In this document: piece after piece, positions 1 to 8,179 of the stretch
Numbering within the stretch: position 1 is the stretch's first letter
Layout of the letters: every line of letters starts with the position of its first letter
Source of the DNA: Candidatus Dormiibacterota bacterium
Lineage (GTDB): Bacteria > Chloroflexota > Dormibacteria > Aeolococcales > Aeolococcaceae
DNA: 14,168 nucleotides
Reading direction: 5' to 3'
Assembly (NCBI GenBank): GCA_019234035.1
Contig: JAFALX010000399.1
Coordinates: forward strand, 1-14,168
Notes under the pieces: generated by a model
Told to the model about the DNA's origin: nothing
Databases searched by the model: none
Seen by the model: the letters and a program-made list of their open reading frames with translations, nothing else
Program-made: the position numbers and the translations under genes

Positions 1-144
1 GAAAAAGGCGCGCAGCACCGTGCGGCATCCGGTCGACACAACGCGATATCGGTTCGGCCGCTTGCCGTCGTCGCGCACGGGGAAGTGCGAGGGAAACCCT
101 CGGACCGCCTCAGACATGAAGCGATCGTAGGGGAACGCGGCCAT
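1..144 (-). CDS. Partial unknown protein (5' end only)
   Basis: The minus strand is open from an ATG at 144 to the left edge, giving 48 codons that continue outside the window. The peptide begins MAAFPYDRFMSEAVRGF and is rich in Arg, Phe and Pro. About 80% of its codons end in G or C, matching the real genes here, which is the main reason to call it coding. No clear Shine-Dalgarno site precedes the ATG, and a second in-frame ATG lies nine codons further in. I recognise no family. It diverges from the tRNA gene, with only 15 bases between them. It could be a chance open frame, so confidence is moderate. Confidence 0.4.
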   Translation of the reverse strand, partial: MAAFPYDRFMSEAVRGFPSHFPVRDDGKRPNRYRVVSTGCRTVLRAFF

Positions 145-159
145 ACAATCGCGTTCGAC

Positions 160-230
160 GCCCCCTTAGCTCATCGGTAGAGCAGCCGGCTTTTAACCGG
201 TTGAGGGAGGTTCGATTCCTCCAGGGGGCA
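160..230 (+). tRNA. tRNA-Lys (anticodon UUU)
   Basis: A complete 71-base cloverleaf can be folded by eye. The acceptor stem GCCCCCT pairs with AGGGGGC (223-229) and is followed by discriminator A230. The D arm is GCTC/GAGC. The anticodon stem GCCGG/CCGGT encloses the loop CTTTTAA, giving anticodon UUU (lysine). The variable loop is TGAG, and the T arm is GGAGG/CCTCC with the loop TTCGATT. The 3' CCA is not encoded (the next bases are CCT), so it must be added after transcription, as is common in actinobacteria. No phage or element integrase adjoins it, and I saw no duplicated 3' end elsewhere in the window. Confidence 0.96.
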
Positions 231-383
231 CCTTTCGCGCGTTCACAACTGCGGCCGCTCTGTCACGGTCGCGATGCAGCGCGTCCGTCACGGCGACGTA
301 TACCAAGCGCGAATTGTCGCTGTCTCGCCTTGTTTCCCGTTTCGGGACCGATGCATCACCGTGGACGTTCTGACCTTTAATCG

Positions 384-3300
384 GTGACCGCCACGCGGCG
401 TACGGCCGCGAGTGTTGTCGCCTGCGTCCTGGTGGCGTGCGCCATCGGCACACAGGGAGTCGCCGTCGCGGCGAACCCGGGATTCTCGCTCGCGGGACCT
501 TCGACGGTCACGGCGGGCAGCGCGTTCGCGCTCACTGTCACCGGCGTCGACTCCTCGGGTCACCTGAACCCTGCCTACGCAGGGACGGTGCACTTCACGA
601 GCACCGATCCAAGCGCCCAGGTGGCCCTGCCCGCCGACTACACCTTCAGCGCCGGCACCTCCGGCGACGACGGTTCGCACACCTTCACGGGGATCGTGCT
701 GCGAACCGCCGGCAGCACAACTGTGACCGTGACCGACACCGGCAACTCGGCACTCACCGGCAGCACCTCAGTCCTGGTGAACGCGGGCCCGGTGAGCCAG
801 CTGGTGCTGACGACACCGACATTCAGCCGGGTGCATTCCACCTTCGGAGGAACGGTCGCCGCCAAGGATTCGTCGGCAAACGTCGTGCACTCGTACACGG
901 GCACCGTCGTGTTCACGAGCAGCGACTCGCTGGCAACGCTCCCCTCCAGCTACACGTTCGTGAGCGGCGACAGCGGCTCACACGCATTCAGCTTCACCCT
1001 CAACTCGCTCGGTTCGCAGACGATCACCGCGACCGACACCGGTCATTCGCTCCATGCGACCAACCCGGTGATCGTCTCAGGGCCGGCGTCACAGCTCGTG
1101 GTGCTGGTCAACCCACCCTCCAATGCGCCCGTGGCGACCCACACGGCGATGAGCCTGAAGGTCACCGCCGAGGACGTGAGCGGAAACCAGGATCCGGGCT
1201 ACACGGGAACCGTGGGCTTCACCAGCAGCGACGGGTCCGCCACCCTGCCGGCGAACTACAGCTTCACGGCGAACGATGGCGGCGCGCACACCTTCACCAA
1301 CGGGGTCACCTTGCGCACAGTGGGCAGCCAGTCGGTCACTGCCACCGATCAGGCGAACGCAACGATCGCCGGCAGCGGTGGTATCACCGTGAACCCGGCG
1401 ACGGCCACCACGCTCGTGGTCTCGCTCCCCGCATCGGTGAGTGACGGCGCCTCGTTCACGTTGTCGGTGACCGCGCGCGACGCCTACGGTGACACCGCGA
1501 CCGGCTACCGGGGCACCGTGCACCTCACCAGCTCGGACCTGACCGCCACCCTCCCCGCGGACTACACGTTCGTTCCCGGTGACACAGGCGCACACTCTTT
1601 CAGCAACGGCGCCAAGCTCAAGACGACCGGATCGCAGTCGATCACAGCGACCGACACCGTGACCAGCAGCATCATGGGCTCGGCGTCGACAAACGTCGCC
1701 GCCGGCGGACCGGCTGTGTCGTTGCTCGTCAGTGCACCGGCGGGGATCAGTGGTGGGCAGAGCTTCAGCTTCACGGTGACCGCGCAGGATGTGTCCGGCG
1801 CGACGTCGACCGGCTACGTCGGCACGGTGCACTTCACCAGCACCGACGCCACCGCAAGCCTTCCTGCCAACTACACGTTCGGGTCCGCCGACAAGGGATT
1901 CCACGTCTTCACCGCAACACTCAACGACTCCACCGCCGCGCAGACCATCACGGCCACGGACACGGTCATCAGCACCATTCACGGAACCAGCGCGCCGGTG
2001 GCGGTCGCCGGCCCGGCCGCCAAGTTCAGCGTGGCGGCTCCGTCGACTGCAACGGCGGGCGTGCCCGTGATCGTGAGCGTGACCGCTGAGGACGCGAGCG
2101 GAAAGCTGGCGACCAACTACACCGGAACGGTGCACATCACGACCACCGACTCGGCGGCGGTGCTGCCGGCGAACCACACATTCACCAGCGGCGACTGCGG
2201 TGTGGCCGGACCAGGCAACCTCGACTGCGGTGTTCGCCAGTTCACCGTGACCTTCCATACCGCGGCAGGGCCGTTCACCGTCACCGCCACCGACACGCTG
2301 GCAGGTACCGTCAACGGAACCTCCGCGTCGGTGGCGGTGAGCGCCGGCCCCGCGGCCAAGCTGCTGTTCAGCTCGGCGCCGCTGTCGGCAACTGCCGGCA
2401 GCACCTTCGGGGTCACCGTGAAGGCGGAGGACTCCTTCAACAACACGGCGACGGGCTATGCAGGGACGGTGACGTTCACTGCCTCGGATACCGCGGCGGC
2501 GGTGGTGCTGCCCGCGGACTACACGTTCGTGCCCGGTGACGCCGGCCAGCATGCGTTCAGTGGGCTCTCCTTCGTGTCCGCCGGGACGCGAACGCTGACC
2601 GCCGCCGACAAAAACGATCCCGGCGCGATCATCGCCGCCGCAACCACGGTGACGGTGAACCCCGCTGGCGCCAGCACCCTTGTCGTCGCGGCTCCGCACG
2701 AGGTCACCGCGTCGAGCCCATTCAGTCTGCGCGTGTCCGCGTACGACCCCTACGGGAACGTGGCAATGGGCTACCGCGGCACGGTGACGTTCACCAGCTC
2801 CGATCCCGCGGCGGCGCTCCCCGGTAACTACGTGTACACAGCCGGCGACTCGGGCGTGCACGCGTTCAGTGCCACGCTCAACACGCCCGGCTCCTCGGCG
2901 CGCAGCGTCACCGCAACCGACACCGTCAGCAGCAGTATCACCGGTGCCGCGTCAATCCAGGTCGCCGGCGCGACGTCATCGCTGACGGTGCAACTGTCGG
3001 CGACGACGTCGGCGATCGGCGCACCCCTCACCGCGACGGTCTCTGCCTTCGATCCCTTCGGCAACCCGGCGATCGGTTACGCGGGGACCGTGCACTTCAC
3101 GAGCAGCGACGCACAGGCGGCGCTGCCCGCAGACTATACGTTCACCACGAACTCGAGCTGCGGCCAGAACGTGCAGCCCACCGCCGACTGCGGGACGCAC
3201 GTGTTCAGTGTCACGTTCAACGGCGCGGGGACGCAGTCCGTGACTGCGACCGATACGGTGGCACCGGCGCTGCAGGGCTCGGCGCAGGCGGTTATCCAGC

Positions 3301-5258
3301 AGCCGGTGCCGGCGGTGACGCAGATCAGCCCGGCCGCGGGACCGATCGCGGGTGGGCAGGCAGTCACCATCACCGGCTCGCAGTTCAGAGACGCTGCCGG
3401 CTCGTACCTGACGTCGGACGTGATGGTGGGGAGTGACGACGTTCCCAGCGCCAACGCCTATCCCTGCGCCGCGTCCTGCTTCCAGGCCAACGCCGCCGGC
3501 ACGTCCATCATGTTGGTGACACCCGCATCATCGAGCGGCCAGGTGCACATCACCGTGAAGACGGAATCGACCGATGCCACAGTTTCCCAGACCAGCACGG
3601 CCGGTCCCGCCGACCTGTACACGTATGTACCGAAGCCGACGGTGACGAGCCTGAGCCAGTCCTACGGACCGGCCGCGGGCGGAAACACGATCACGATCAA
3701 CGGCACCAACTTCAGCGGCGCAGGGTACAGCGCGATATCGGTCAACTTCACCTCTGCGCAGGTGACGCCGTCGTCGGTGACGCCGACATCGCTGACGGTC
3801 GCCGTGCCGCAGGGGGTGGCAGGGTCCACAGTCAGCGTCTTCGTCACCACGCCGGGGGGCGACAGCTCGCAGTCGCCTGCCGACTACTACACGTACCTGA
3901 CGAGCCGGTATGCCGTGTCCAGCACGAACCAATACTTCCTGCACGGAAGCGATGGAAGCACGTGGAGCCCGATCGACCAGACCAACCTGAGCGTCACCTT
4001 CACACCCAAGGTCGATTCGACGGTTCAGCTGCTCGGCAACGCGGACCTGTGGACCGGGGCAGCCGGCTTCAATCAGGACATCGGCGTCGAGCTGACACCG
4101 AACGGCGGGCCGCCCACCCTGGTGACGTGGAAGGAATCCGGTGGATCCGCGGGGACCTTCTCGCCCAATGCCGCGACCGTGCAAGGAACAACGCCCGTGA
4201 CGGCCAACACCCAGTACACCGCGACCCTCGTGTGGAAGACGAACACGCCCATGCCTTCCAGCGATTTCATCGCCGCGGGTGCCGGGAGCCCGGGACACTT
4301 CTCGCCGACGACGCTGACAGCGCTTCTGTACCCCGATACCGGATCCACCGATTCGATACTGCAGAGCTCTGTGTCGACCCGGCAGTACACGCTCACGGCA
4401 AGCGGTGGTGACGACGGCACGGCGTGGCGCGACGTCGATGCGACGGGCCTGAGGTTGAGCATCACACCGCAGAGCAACGCCACCGTCGTGCTCACGGGCA
4501 ACGCCGACCTCTGGACGTCGACCACGGGTGTCAACCAGGACCTCGGCATCGACGTGAGCCCCGCGTGTGGCAACACCTCGGCGTCACCGGCATCATGGAA
4601 GGAGTCGGGCGGATACGGAGGGACGTTCTCGCCGAACGCTGCGTACGTTCAGCTGCGATGCACGATGACTGGCGGCGTCACCTACACGGTGAAGCTTCGC
4701 TGGCGCAGCAACCACGCGATGGCATCCGGCCAGCAGATCTGGATCGGCGCCGGCAGCGCACCGACCTTCTCGCCAAGCTCGCTGGATGCGAGCGTCGTCC
4801 CGAACAGCCCGACACCTCCGCTTGGTGTGGCGAGCAGCACGCAGTACACGCTCACCGGGACGTCGAGCGACGATGGCACCGGGTGGCGTGCTGTCGACGG
4901 AAACCTCCTCTCATTCGCCGTGACGCCAAGCGCGACCTGCCTTGCGCACATCTCCGCCAATGCGGACATGTGGACCTCGGCTGCGGGCGTCAACCAGGAT
5001 CTCGGCATCGAGGTGACACTACTGGGCCAGGCCGGTGTTCTTGCCGCGTGGAAGGAGTCGGGCGGCTTCGCCGGCACCTTCTCCCCCAACGCCGCTTCGG
5101 TACAGACGACCTACGCGATGACGGCCGGCACCACGTACATGGTCACGCTGCAGTGGCGAAGCAATCGCCCACTGCCGCCTGGTGGGGCGATCTGGATCGG
5201 CGCGGGCGGGGGGGCGAACTTCTCGCCGACGAGCCTGAACGTCGACCTCGACTGCTGA
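384..5258 (+). CDS. Giant exported repeat protein with IPT/TIG-like domains
   Basis: This 1624-aa protein is probably surface-attached or secreted. The GTG at 384 is the first start after an in-frame TAA at 378 and directly begins a signal sequence, although no ribosome binding site precedes it. Residues 1-30 have Arg5-Arg6 followed by a hydrophobic stretch. Cleavage could be by signal peptidase I near residue 30 (VAVAA/NPG), or the LVAC at 16-19 could be a lipobox. Residues ~35-971 hold nine beta-sandwich-like repeats, each with a core GTV-F-S-D...LP-YTF-GD-G-H-F and ending near T-T-ATDT. Residues ~975-1083 and 1084-1173 resemble IPT/TIG Ig-like domains (GPIAGGQAVTITG, GPAAGGNTITING). Residues ~1177-1624 contain three copies of an unnamed domain. 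Cysteines are rare. No catalytic motif, LPXTG or C-terminal membrane anchor is visible. Adhesion or cell-surface structure is an inference from architecture alone. Confidence 0.9.
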   Translation: MTATRRTAASVVACVLVACAIGTQGVAVAANPGFSLAGPSTVTAGSAFALTVTGVDSSGHLNPAYAGTVHFTSTDPSAQVALPADYTFSAGTSGDDGSHTFTGIVLRTAGSTTVTVTDTGNSALTGSTSVLVNAGPVSQLVLTTPTFSRVHSTFGGTVAAKDSSANVVHSYTGTVVFTSSDSLATLPSSYTFVSGDSGSHAFSFTLNSLGSQTITATDTGHSLHATNPVIVSGPASQLVVLVNPPSNAPVATHTAMSLKVTAEDVSGNQDPGYTGTVGFTSSDGSATLPANYSFTANDGGAHTFTNGVTLRTVGSQSVTATDQANATIAGSGGITVNPATATTLVVSLPASVSDGASFTLSVTARDAYGDTATGYRGTVHLTSSDLTATLPADYTFVPGDTGAHSFSNGAKLKTTGSQSITATDTVTSSIMGSASTNVAAGGPAVSLLVSAPAGISGGQSFSFTVTAQDVSGATSTGYVGTVHFTSTDATASLPANYTFGSADKGFHVFTATLNDSTAAQTITATDTVISTIHGTSAPVAVAGPAAKFSVAAPSTATAGVPVIVSVTAEDASGKLATNYTGTVHITTTDSAAVLPANHTFTSGDCGVAGPGNLDCGVRQFTVTFHTAAGPFTVTATDTLAGTVNGTSASVAVSAGPAAKLLFSSAPLSATAGSTFGVTVKAEDSFNNTATGYAGTVTFTASDTAAAVVLPADYTFVPGDAGQHAFSGLSFVSAGTRTLTAADKNDPGAIIAAATTVTVNPAGASTLVVAAPHEVTASSPFSLRVSAYDPYGNVAMGYRGTVTFTSSDPAAALPGNYVYTAGDSGVHAFSATLNTPGSSARSVTATDTVSSSITGAASIQVAGATSSLTVQLSATTSAIGAPLTATVSAFDPFGNPAIGYAGTVHFTSSDAQAALPADYTFTTNSSCGQNVQPTADCGTHVFSVTFNGAGTQSVTATDTVAPALQGSAQAVIQQPVPAVTQISPAAGPIAGGQAVTITGSQFRDAAGSYLTSDVMVGSDDVPSANAYPCAASCFQANAAGTSIMLVTPASSSGQVHITVKTESTDATVSQTSTAGPADLYTYVPKPTVTSLSQSYGPAAGGNTITINGTNFSGAGYSAISVNFTSAQVTPSSVTPTSLTVAVPQGVAGSTVSVFVTTPGGDSSQSPADYYTYLTSRYAVSSTNQYFLHGSDGSTWSPIDQTNLSVTFTPKVDSTVQLLGNADLWTGAAGFNQDIGVELTPNGGPPTLVTWKESGGSAGTFSPNAATVQGTTPVTANTQYTATLVWKTNTPMPSSDFIAAGAGSPGHFSPTTLTALLYPDTGSTDSILQSSVSTRQYTLTASGGDDGTAWRDVDATGLRLSITPQSNATVVLTGNADLWTSTTGVNQDLGIDVSPACGNTSASPASWKESGGYGGTFSPNAAYVQLRCTMTGGVTYTVKLRWRSNHAMASGQQIWIGAGSAPTFSPSSLDASVVPNSPTPPLGVASSTQYTLTGTSSDDGTGWRAVDGNLLSFAVTPSATCLAHISANADMWTSAAGVNQDLGIEVTLLGQAGVLAAWKESGGFAGTFSPNAASVQTTYAMTAGTTYMVTLQWRSNRPLPPGGAIWIGAGGGANFSPTSLNVDLDC
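486..3296 (+). repeat. Nine tandem ~100-aa Ig-like coding repeats
   Basis: Within the giant exported protein, residues ~35-132, 136-231, 233-336, 340-440, 442-541, 543-653, 655-759, 761-861 and 863-971 align to one another. Each carries a central GTVxFTSxDxxAxLPxxYTF block, then a G-D-G-H-F turn, then a TxTATDT strand near the end. The similarity is clear in protein but diverged in DNA, which suggests old duplications rather than recent copying. Units 6 and 9 contain an extra cysteine-bounded insertion after the YTF block (SGDCGVAGPGNLDCG and NSSCGQNVQPTADCG). Confidence 0.85.
3306..3902 (+). other. Two IPT/TIG-like domains (coding)
   Basis: Residues ~975-1083 and ~1084-1173 of the giant protein each begin P-VT-(I/L)S---GP-AGG--(V/I)TI-G--F, the usual opening of IPT/TIG immunoglobulin-like folds found in surface proteins. 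They end in YTYVPKP and YYTYL. The first carries two cysteines about five residues apart (PCAASCF), possibly a disulphide. The assignment rests on motif recognition only. Confidence 0.7.
3912..5255 (+). repeat. Three C-terminal repeats of an unnamed domain (coding)
   Basis: Residues ~1177-1317, ~1332-1470 and ~1486-1624 of the giant protein are three copies of one ~140-aa unit. The shared landmarks, in order, are a QY(T/F)L opening strand, a (G/S)DDGT-WR-(V)D segment, NAD(L/M)WT---G-NQD(L/I)G, WKESGG--GTFSPNAA-VQ, a YT--L-W--N strand, and I-IGAG---FSP-(S/T)L at the end. Aromatic and acidic residues are strongly conserved between copies, which suggests a ligand- or carbohydrate-facing surface, but that is inference. 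I do not recognise a named family. Confidence 0.8.
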
Positions 5259-5262
5259 AGCA

Positions 5263-5299
5263 CCGCTGACGGTATCGCTGCATCCGTGGCTATCAGCGG
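5263..5299. terminator. Possible bidirectional terminator hairpin
   Basis: CCGCTGA (5263-5269) is the reverse complement of TCAGCGG (5293-5299), and inside it ACGG (5269-5272) can pair with CCGT (5284-5287). It lies in the 34-base gap between the convergent giant repeat gene and the coupling ATPase gene, and its right arm includes the latter's stop codon. There is no T-tract, so intrinsic termination is uncertain. Confidence 0.3.
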
Positions 5300-7116
5300 G
5301 TACGGCTGGGACCACCATCACGGTGTCGCGTGCTGACGAACTCCGCGCCTCGGAAAAATCTCTGCTGCGCGTAGCTCCGGTATCGCCTGCTCCGGTACCA
5401 CGGTCGGAGACGAACGAGGATCGGTGGTCGCCCTCGATACAGCGCGACCGCGGTGACCGCGTCCAGCTGCCGCAAGGCGTCCGGCGTCGCCAGGTTGTCG
5501 TTCCGGATCGAGTACGAGCGGCTGACATGGCCGTCGCCGCCGCGACTGACCTGCACGTCTGTCACCGCGTGACGACCGACCAGGCGAGACAGCAGGTCGA
5601 CTGTCTCGGGGTCGCTGATGCCCGGGAGGATCAGCTTGGCCGGATGATTGTTGAGGATCGAGTGCGCCCGGTCTGGTCCGTACCGGGCGCGCAGCTGCGA
5701 CAGGTCCTGGACGATCGACAACAGGAGCACGCCGCGCCCGGCGCCTAGCGACGCCAGCGCGGGCAGATCCTCGATCGGGACGACATTCGCGAGCTCATCG
5801 AGAAAGAGCCCAAGGTCCGAACGCAACCGGCCGTGCGGCGACGCCTCCGCGACCGCGTACGCCTCCGTCACCACGGTCATGAGTATTCCGACGAACAGGC
5901 TGGCGATTCGCTCCGGCGCCAAGCGCGGCGTGCAGAGATACAGCGTCCCATTGCGTTCGAGAAACGTGCGAGGCTCGAAACGGCTGGTCATGGCGGACGC
6001 CGCCACGGCACGCTCGTTGAACACATTGAAGATCCGCATCACAGTTGAGAACACCGTTCCGCGCTCGCGCTCAGGCCGCTGATCGATCGACGCGACCATC
6101 GTCAGCGCGCGTGAAGCGTCGTCGGCGCGGGGATTGTCCGGGTCGTGCACGATCTCATCCAGGAGGCCGGACGGCGTGATGAGGTCGAAGCCGTGGATCC
6201 AGATGTGCACGTCAACGACCGTGAGCCCGGTGGACGCAGCCGCAAACAGGAGCGGTGCGATCAACAGCTTGCCCGACTCCGCCCAGTGTGCCCAGTCGTT
6301 GTCGCCGCGACTCGTTCCCTGCTGGAGCCCCGCACACAACCATGCGGCCACCATCCACGCGCGATCGAGGTCCTCGCAGCCGACGAGCGGAGACCAGCTC
6401 ACTGATGCGTACTGCTCAGCGGTCTCGCCGGTGGGGTCGTAGACGAACACCGGCCCGCGTCGTTGCCGGTGGGCAGCGGTGAGAGCGAGCAGCTCCCCCT
6501 TTGTGCTCGTCACCACCGCGGGCCCTCGCCACTCCAACAGGTTCGGGACGACGAGGCAGGTTGTCTTGCCGGAGCGGGTGGGCCCGACCACGAGGACACT
6601 GGTCTCGCGCTCGGTGAGAATCAGCCGGCGACGCGCAGCGCCGAGGATGAACCGGCCGTCTCGTGCTCGCAAGGACAGCAAGCCGTGCAGGTCAGGTCCG
6701 CGCGCCCAGCGCGAGACGCTCCGCAGCCGCCGCCCGGGTCCGGCGAACCTCGACCCGCGGCGCGGCGCCGCGCGAATCGCCGTGATGGTCACCACACTCG
6801 CGACCGCGAGCATCAGCCCGAACAGCGCAGGCCAGAACAAGGCGGTCCGCGTGTGCGGACCGGCGCCGACCAGGTCCCACGGGGCAAAGCCACCGTCACG
6901 CACGCGCGCGGCGATCCGAGCAGGGTCGACGAATCCGACCGGGCTCTCGCTCGGATGACCGCCGGCAAGCCACGCCGCCGCACTGAGCAGACTCCACGAG
7001 CCGAGCCAGAGCCCGGCCAGTATCAGCACGAACCAGAGCTCGGCGCGCGTGCTCCGCGGCGGTGCCGACACCGGGCGCGACATGCTGCGACCAGTGTCAG
7101 CCGGAGCGGTGGACAC
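5293..7116 (-). CDS. VirD4/TraG-type coupling ATPase
   Basis: This 607-aa inner-membrane ATPase belongs to the type IV secretion coupling-protein family, whose members bring DNA or protein substrates to a secretion channel. Two membrane segments lie near residues 26-50 and 91-113. A Walker A motif, GPTRSGKT, is at 178-185, followed by the family-typical CLVVPNLLEW...VVTSTKGEL region. The Walker B motif, LFLDELANV, is at about 437-445. The region after it (SIVQDLSQLRARYG, then NNHPAKLILPG) also matches the family. Length is normal and the motor looks intact. The GTG at 7116 is used here, starting 17 bases after the preceding gene; the ATG at 7083 (MSRPVSAPP) is an alternative, and neither has a good ribosome binding site. 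It is the last gene of a four-gene operon. No VirB4, relaxase or lytic transglycosylase is in the window, so its partner apparatus must be elsewhere or lost. Confidence 0.9.
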   Translation of the reverse strand: MSTAPADTGRSMSRPVSAPPRSTRAELWFVLILAGLWLGSWSLLSAAAWLAGGHPSESPVGFVDPARIAARVRDGGFAPWDLVGAGPHTRTALFWPALFGLMLAVASVVTITAIRAAPRRGSRFAGPGRRLRSVSRWARGPDLHGLLSLRARDGRFILGAARRRLILTERETSVLVVGPTRSGKTTCLVVPNLLEWRGPAVVTSTKGELLALTAAHRQRRGPVFVYDPTGETAEQYASVSWSPLVGCEDLDRAWMVAAWLCAGLQQGTSRGDNDWAHWAESGKLLIAPLLFAAASTGLTVVDVHIWIHGFDLITPSGLLDEIVHDPDNPRADDASRALTMVASIDQRPERERGTVFSTVMRIFNVFNERAVAASAMTSRFEPRTFLERNGTLYLCTPRLAPERIASLFVGILMTVVTEAYAVAEASPHGRLRSDLGLFLDELANVVPIEDLPALASLGAGRGVLLLSIVQDLSQLRARYGPDRAHSILNNHPAKLILPGISDPETVDLLSRLVGRHAVTDVQVSRGGDGHVSRSYSIRNDNLATPDALRQLDAVTAVALYRGRPPILVRLRPWYRSRRYRSYAQQRFFRGAEFVSTRHRDGGPSRTR

Positions 7117-7133
7117 GCCGCGGACGTCCGGCG

Positions 7134-7736
7134 TCAGTGCGCGAGCGGCAGGGGAATCGGGATGACGGTCTGCCCCGAGGGAACCACGAACTGCGCCGAC
7201 TCACCGTCCGAGTACGTGCGCCGCCACACCCGTGTTCCGGGATCGAACGAATCCAGCGAGGTGATCCGTGCGCTCCCCACAGAGAACGCGCAGCGCTCGG
7301 TCAGCGCCGCGCTGTGTCCGGCAACCTGCGTGCATCCTCCCGAAGCGCGAACGCCGCTCAGCATCGCCGAGCCCGCAGAGCGCGCCGTCGCTGACGCGCT
7401 CGAGAGGAGAATCACCGCGGCTCCGCCGTACATCGTGTATCCGGGTACGGGCGACTCGGTCTCGCGCGTGAGCGCCACAGTGCCGAGGTAGGCATGCGAC
7501 GCGTCGGCGTACACCGGCACCGTGCGCGGCGCGGTTGATATGAGCACACCCGTCGCCGCGCAGAGCAGCGCCCCGGATGTCAGCAGCGCGGTGCTGTTCC
7601 GCCACCACGTCCGGATCCACGGTGACACCGCACGGTGTGAGGGCGCGAAGTCGGCGAGCGGTATCGCCAGATACTGGGTGGCGCGCCGGAACGAGCTCGC
7701 GCCTCGAGGGGGCTCCGGCCCCTCGGCGTCGTTCAT
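7134..7736 (-). CDS. Single-pass membrane protein of unknown function
   Basis: This predicted 200-aa protein starts at the ATG at 7736, which overlaps the stop of the upstream gene as ATGA; this coupling decides the start over longer in-frame versions. Residues 1-48 are polar and Arg-rich with several Trp (PWIRTWWRNS). One membrane segment at about 49-68 follows, then a ~130-aa domain that would lie outside the membrane. That domain has an Ala/Ser-rich stretch and two Cys (in GGCTQVAG and TERCAF) that could form a disulphide. The bitopic layout resembles VirB8/TcpC-like secretion components or other accessory subunits, but I see no diagnostic motif, so the name is withheld. Its place directly before the coupling ATPase suggests a role at the same membrane site. 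Confidence 0.75.
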   Translation of the reverse strand: MNDAEGPEPPRGASSFRRATQYLAIPLADFAPSHRAVSPWIRTWWRNSTALLTSGALLCAATGVLISTAPRTVPVYADASHAYLGTVALTRETESPVPGYTMYGGAAVILLSSASATARSAGSAMLSGVRASGGCTQVAGHSAALTERCAFSVGSARITSLDSFDPGTRVWRRTYSDGESAQFVVPSGQTVIPIPLPLAH

Positions 7737-8179
7737 GCCGGAGCGCCGCAGACCACCGAGAGATCGGTCACCTGACACGGCTGCACCGACAGCGAGAGCT
7801 GCATGCGGATGCGCCGGCGCGGCACCGGGAGCAGCCGGTCGCCCGACTGCAGCATCGAGCGGTCTTCGAACTCGACCCACGCCTGGATGAGGCTGCCCGC
7901 GTCGAGGAGATCGCCATCGACGCGGAGCTCTCCGTGCGAACCGAAGTCGGGACGCAGGGCGCCGCCGGATCCGAGGAATGGCTCGAGCGCCGCACGGATT
8001 CGAAGCACGAGATCTTGCGTGGCACAGCGTTCAAGATGCGGCTCGTGACCGGCCATCAGACGCCCCAACCCGAAGACAAACTCCTCGACCGCGCAGCGAC
8101 ACTCGGTCAAGCGGCGCTCGCGAATCTCATCCGCCTCGTCGTGCGCGCGCCGTTTGGCCGGGCGCTGCCCGAGAGTCAC
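7733..8179 (-). CDS. Unknown 148-aa protein in secretion-like operon
   Basis: The start is a GTG at 8179 that overlaps the upstream stop as GTGA, and the end overlaps the next start as ATGA, so the gene is translationally coupled on both sides. The first ~25 residues are highly charged (QRPAKRRAHDEADEIRERR). The rest looks like a soluble mixed alpha/beta domain: a helix around VEEFVFGLGRL, another around LVLRIRAALEPFL, then strands around GELRVDGDLLD, AWVEFEDRS and RMQLSLSVQ. There is no signal peptide or membrane segment. I recognise no family. The position suggests a cytoplasmic accessory to the MinD-like protein or the coupling ATPase. The same frame stays open further upstream, but that part lies inside the preceding gene and is low-complexity Arg/Ala sequence. 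Confidence 0.7.
   Translation of the reverse strand: MTLGQRPAKRRAHDEADEIRERRLTECRCAVEEFVFGLGRLMAGHEPHLERCATQDLVLRIRAALEPFLGSGGALRPDFGSHGELRVDGDLLDAGSLIQAWVEFEDRSMLQSGDRLLPVPRRRIRMQLSLSVQPCQVTDLSVVCGAPA

Noticed and set aside
160..230. tRNA as attachment site of an integrated element
   Set aside because: No integrase and no second copy of the tRNA 3' end was found, and the secretion-like operon is 5 kb away behind the giant repeat gene.
1089..2861. 590-codon antisense open frame inside the giant repeat gene
   Set aside because: Its product is Arg/Gly/His-rich with no domain, and the plus strand encodes clear repeated domains. Stop-free antisense frames are common at this GC content.
486..3296. 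CRISPR or DNA-level tandem repeat
   Set aside because: The periodicity is in the protein, about 300 bases per unit with diverged DNA. There are no short identical repeats with unique spacers.
3528..4298. 256-codon antisense open frame
   Set aside because: It lies opposite the IPT/TIG and C-terminal repeat coding, and its sequence is low-complexity Arg/Gly.
6463..7491. 342-codon plus-strand open frame
   Set aside because: It is antisense to the coupling ATPase and the 200-aa membrane protein, which have real motifs and coupled starts. Its own product is Arg/Pro-rich without a domain.
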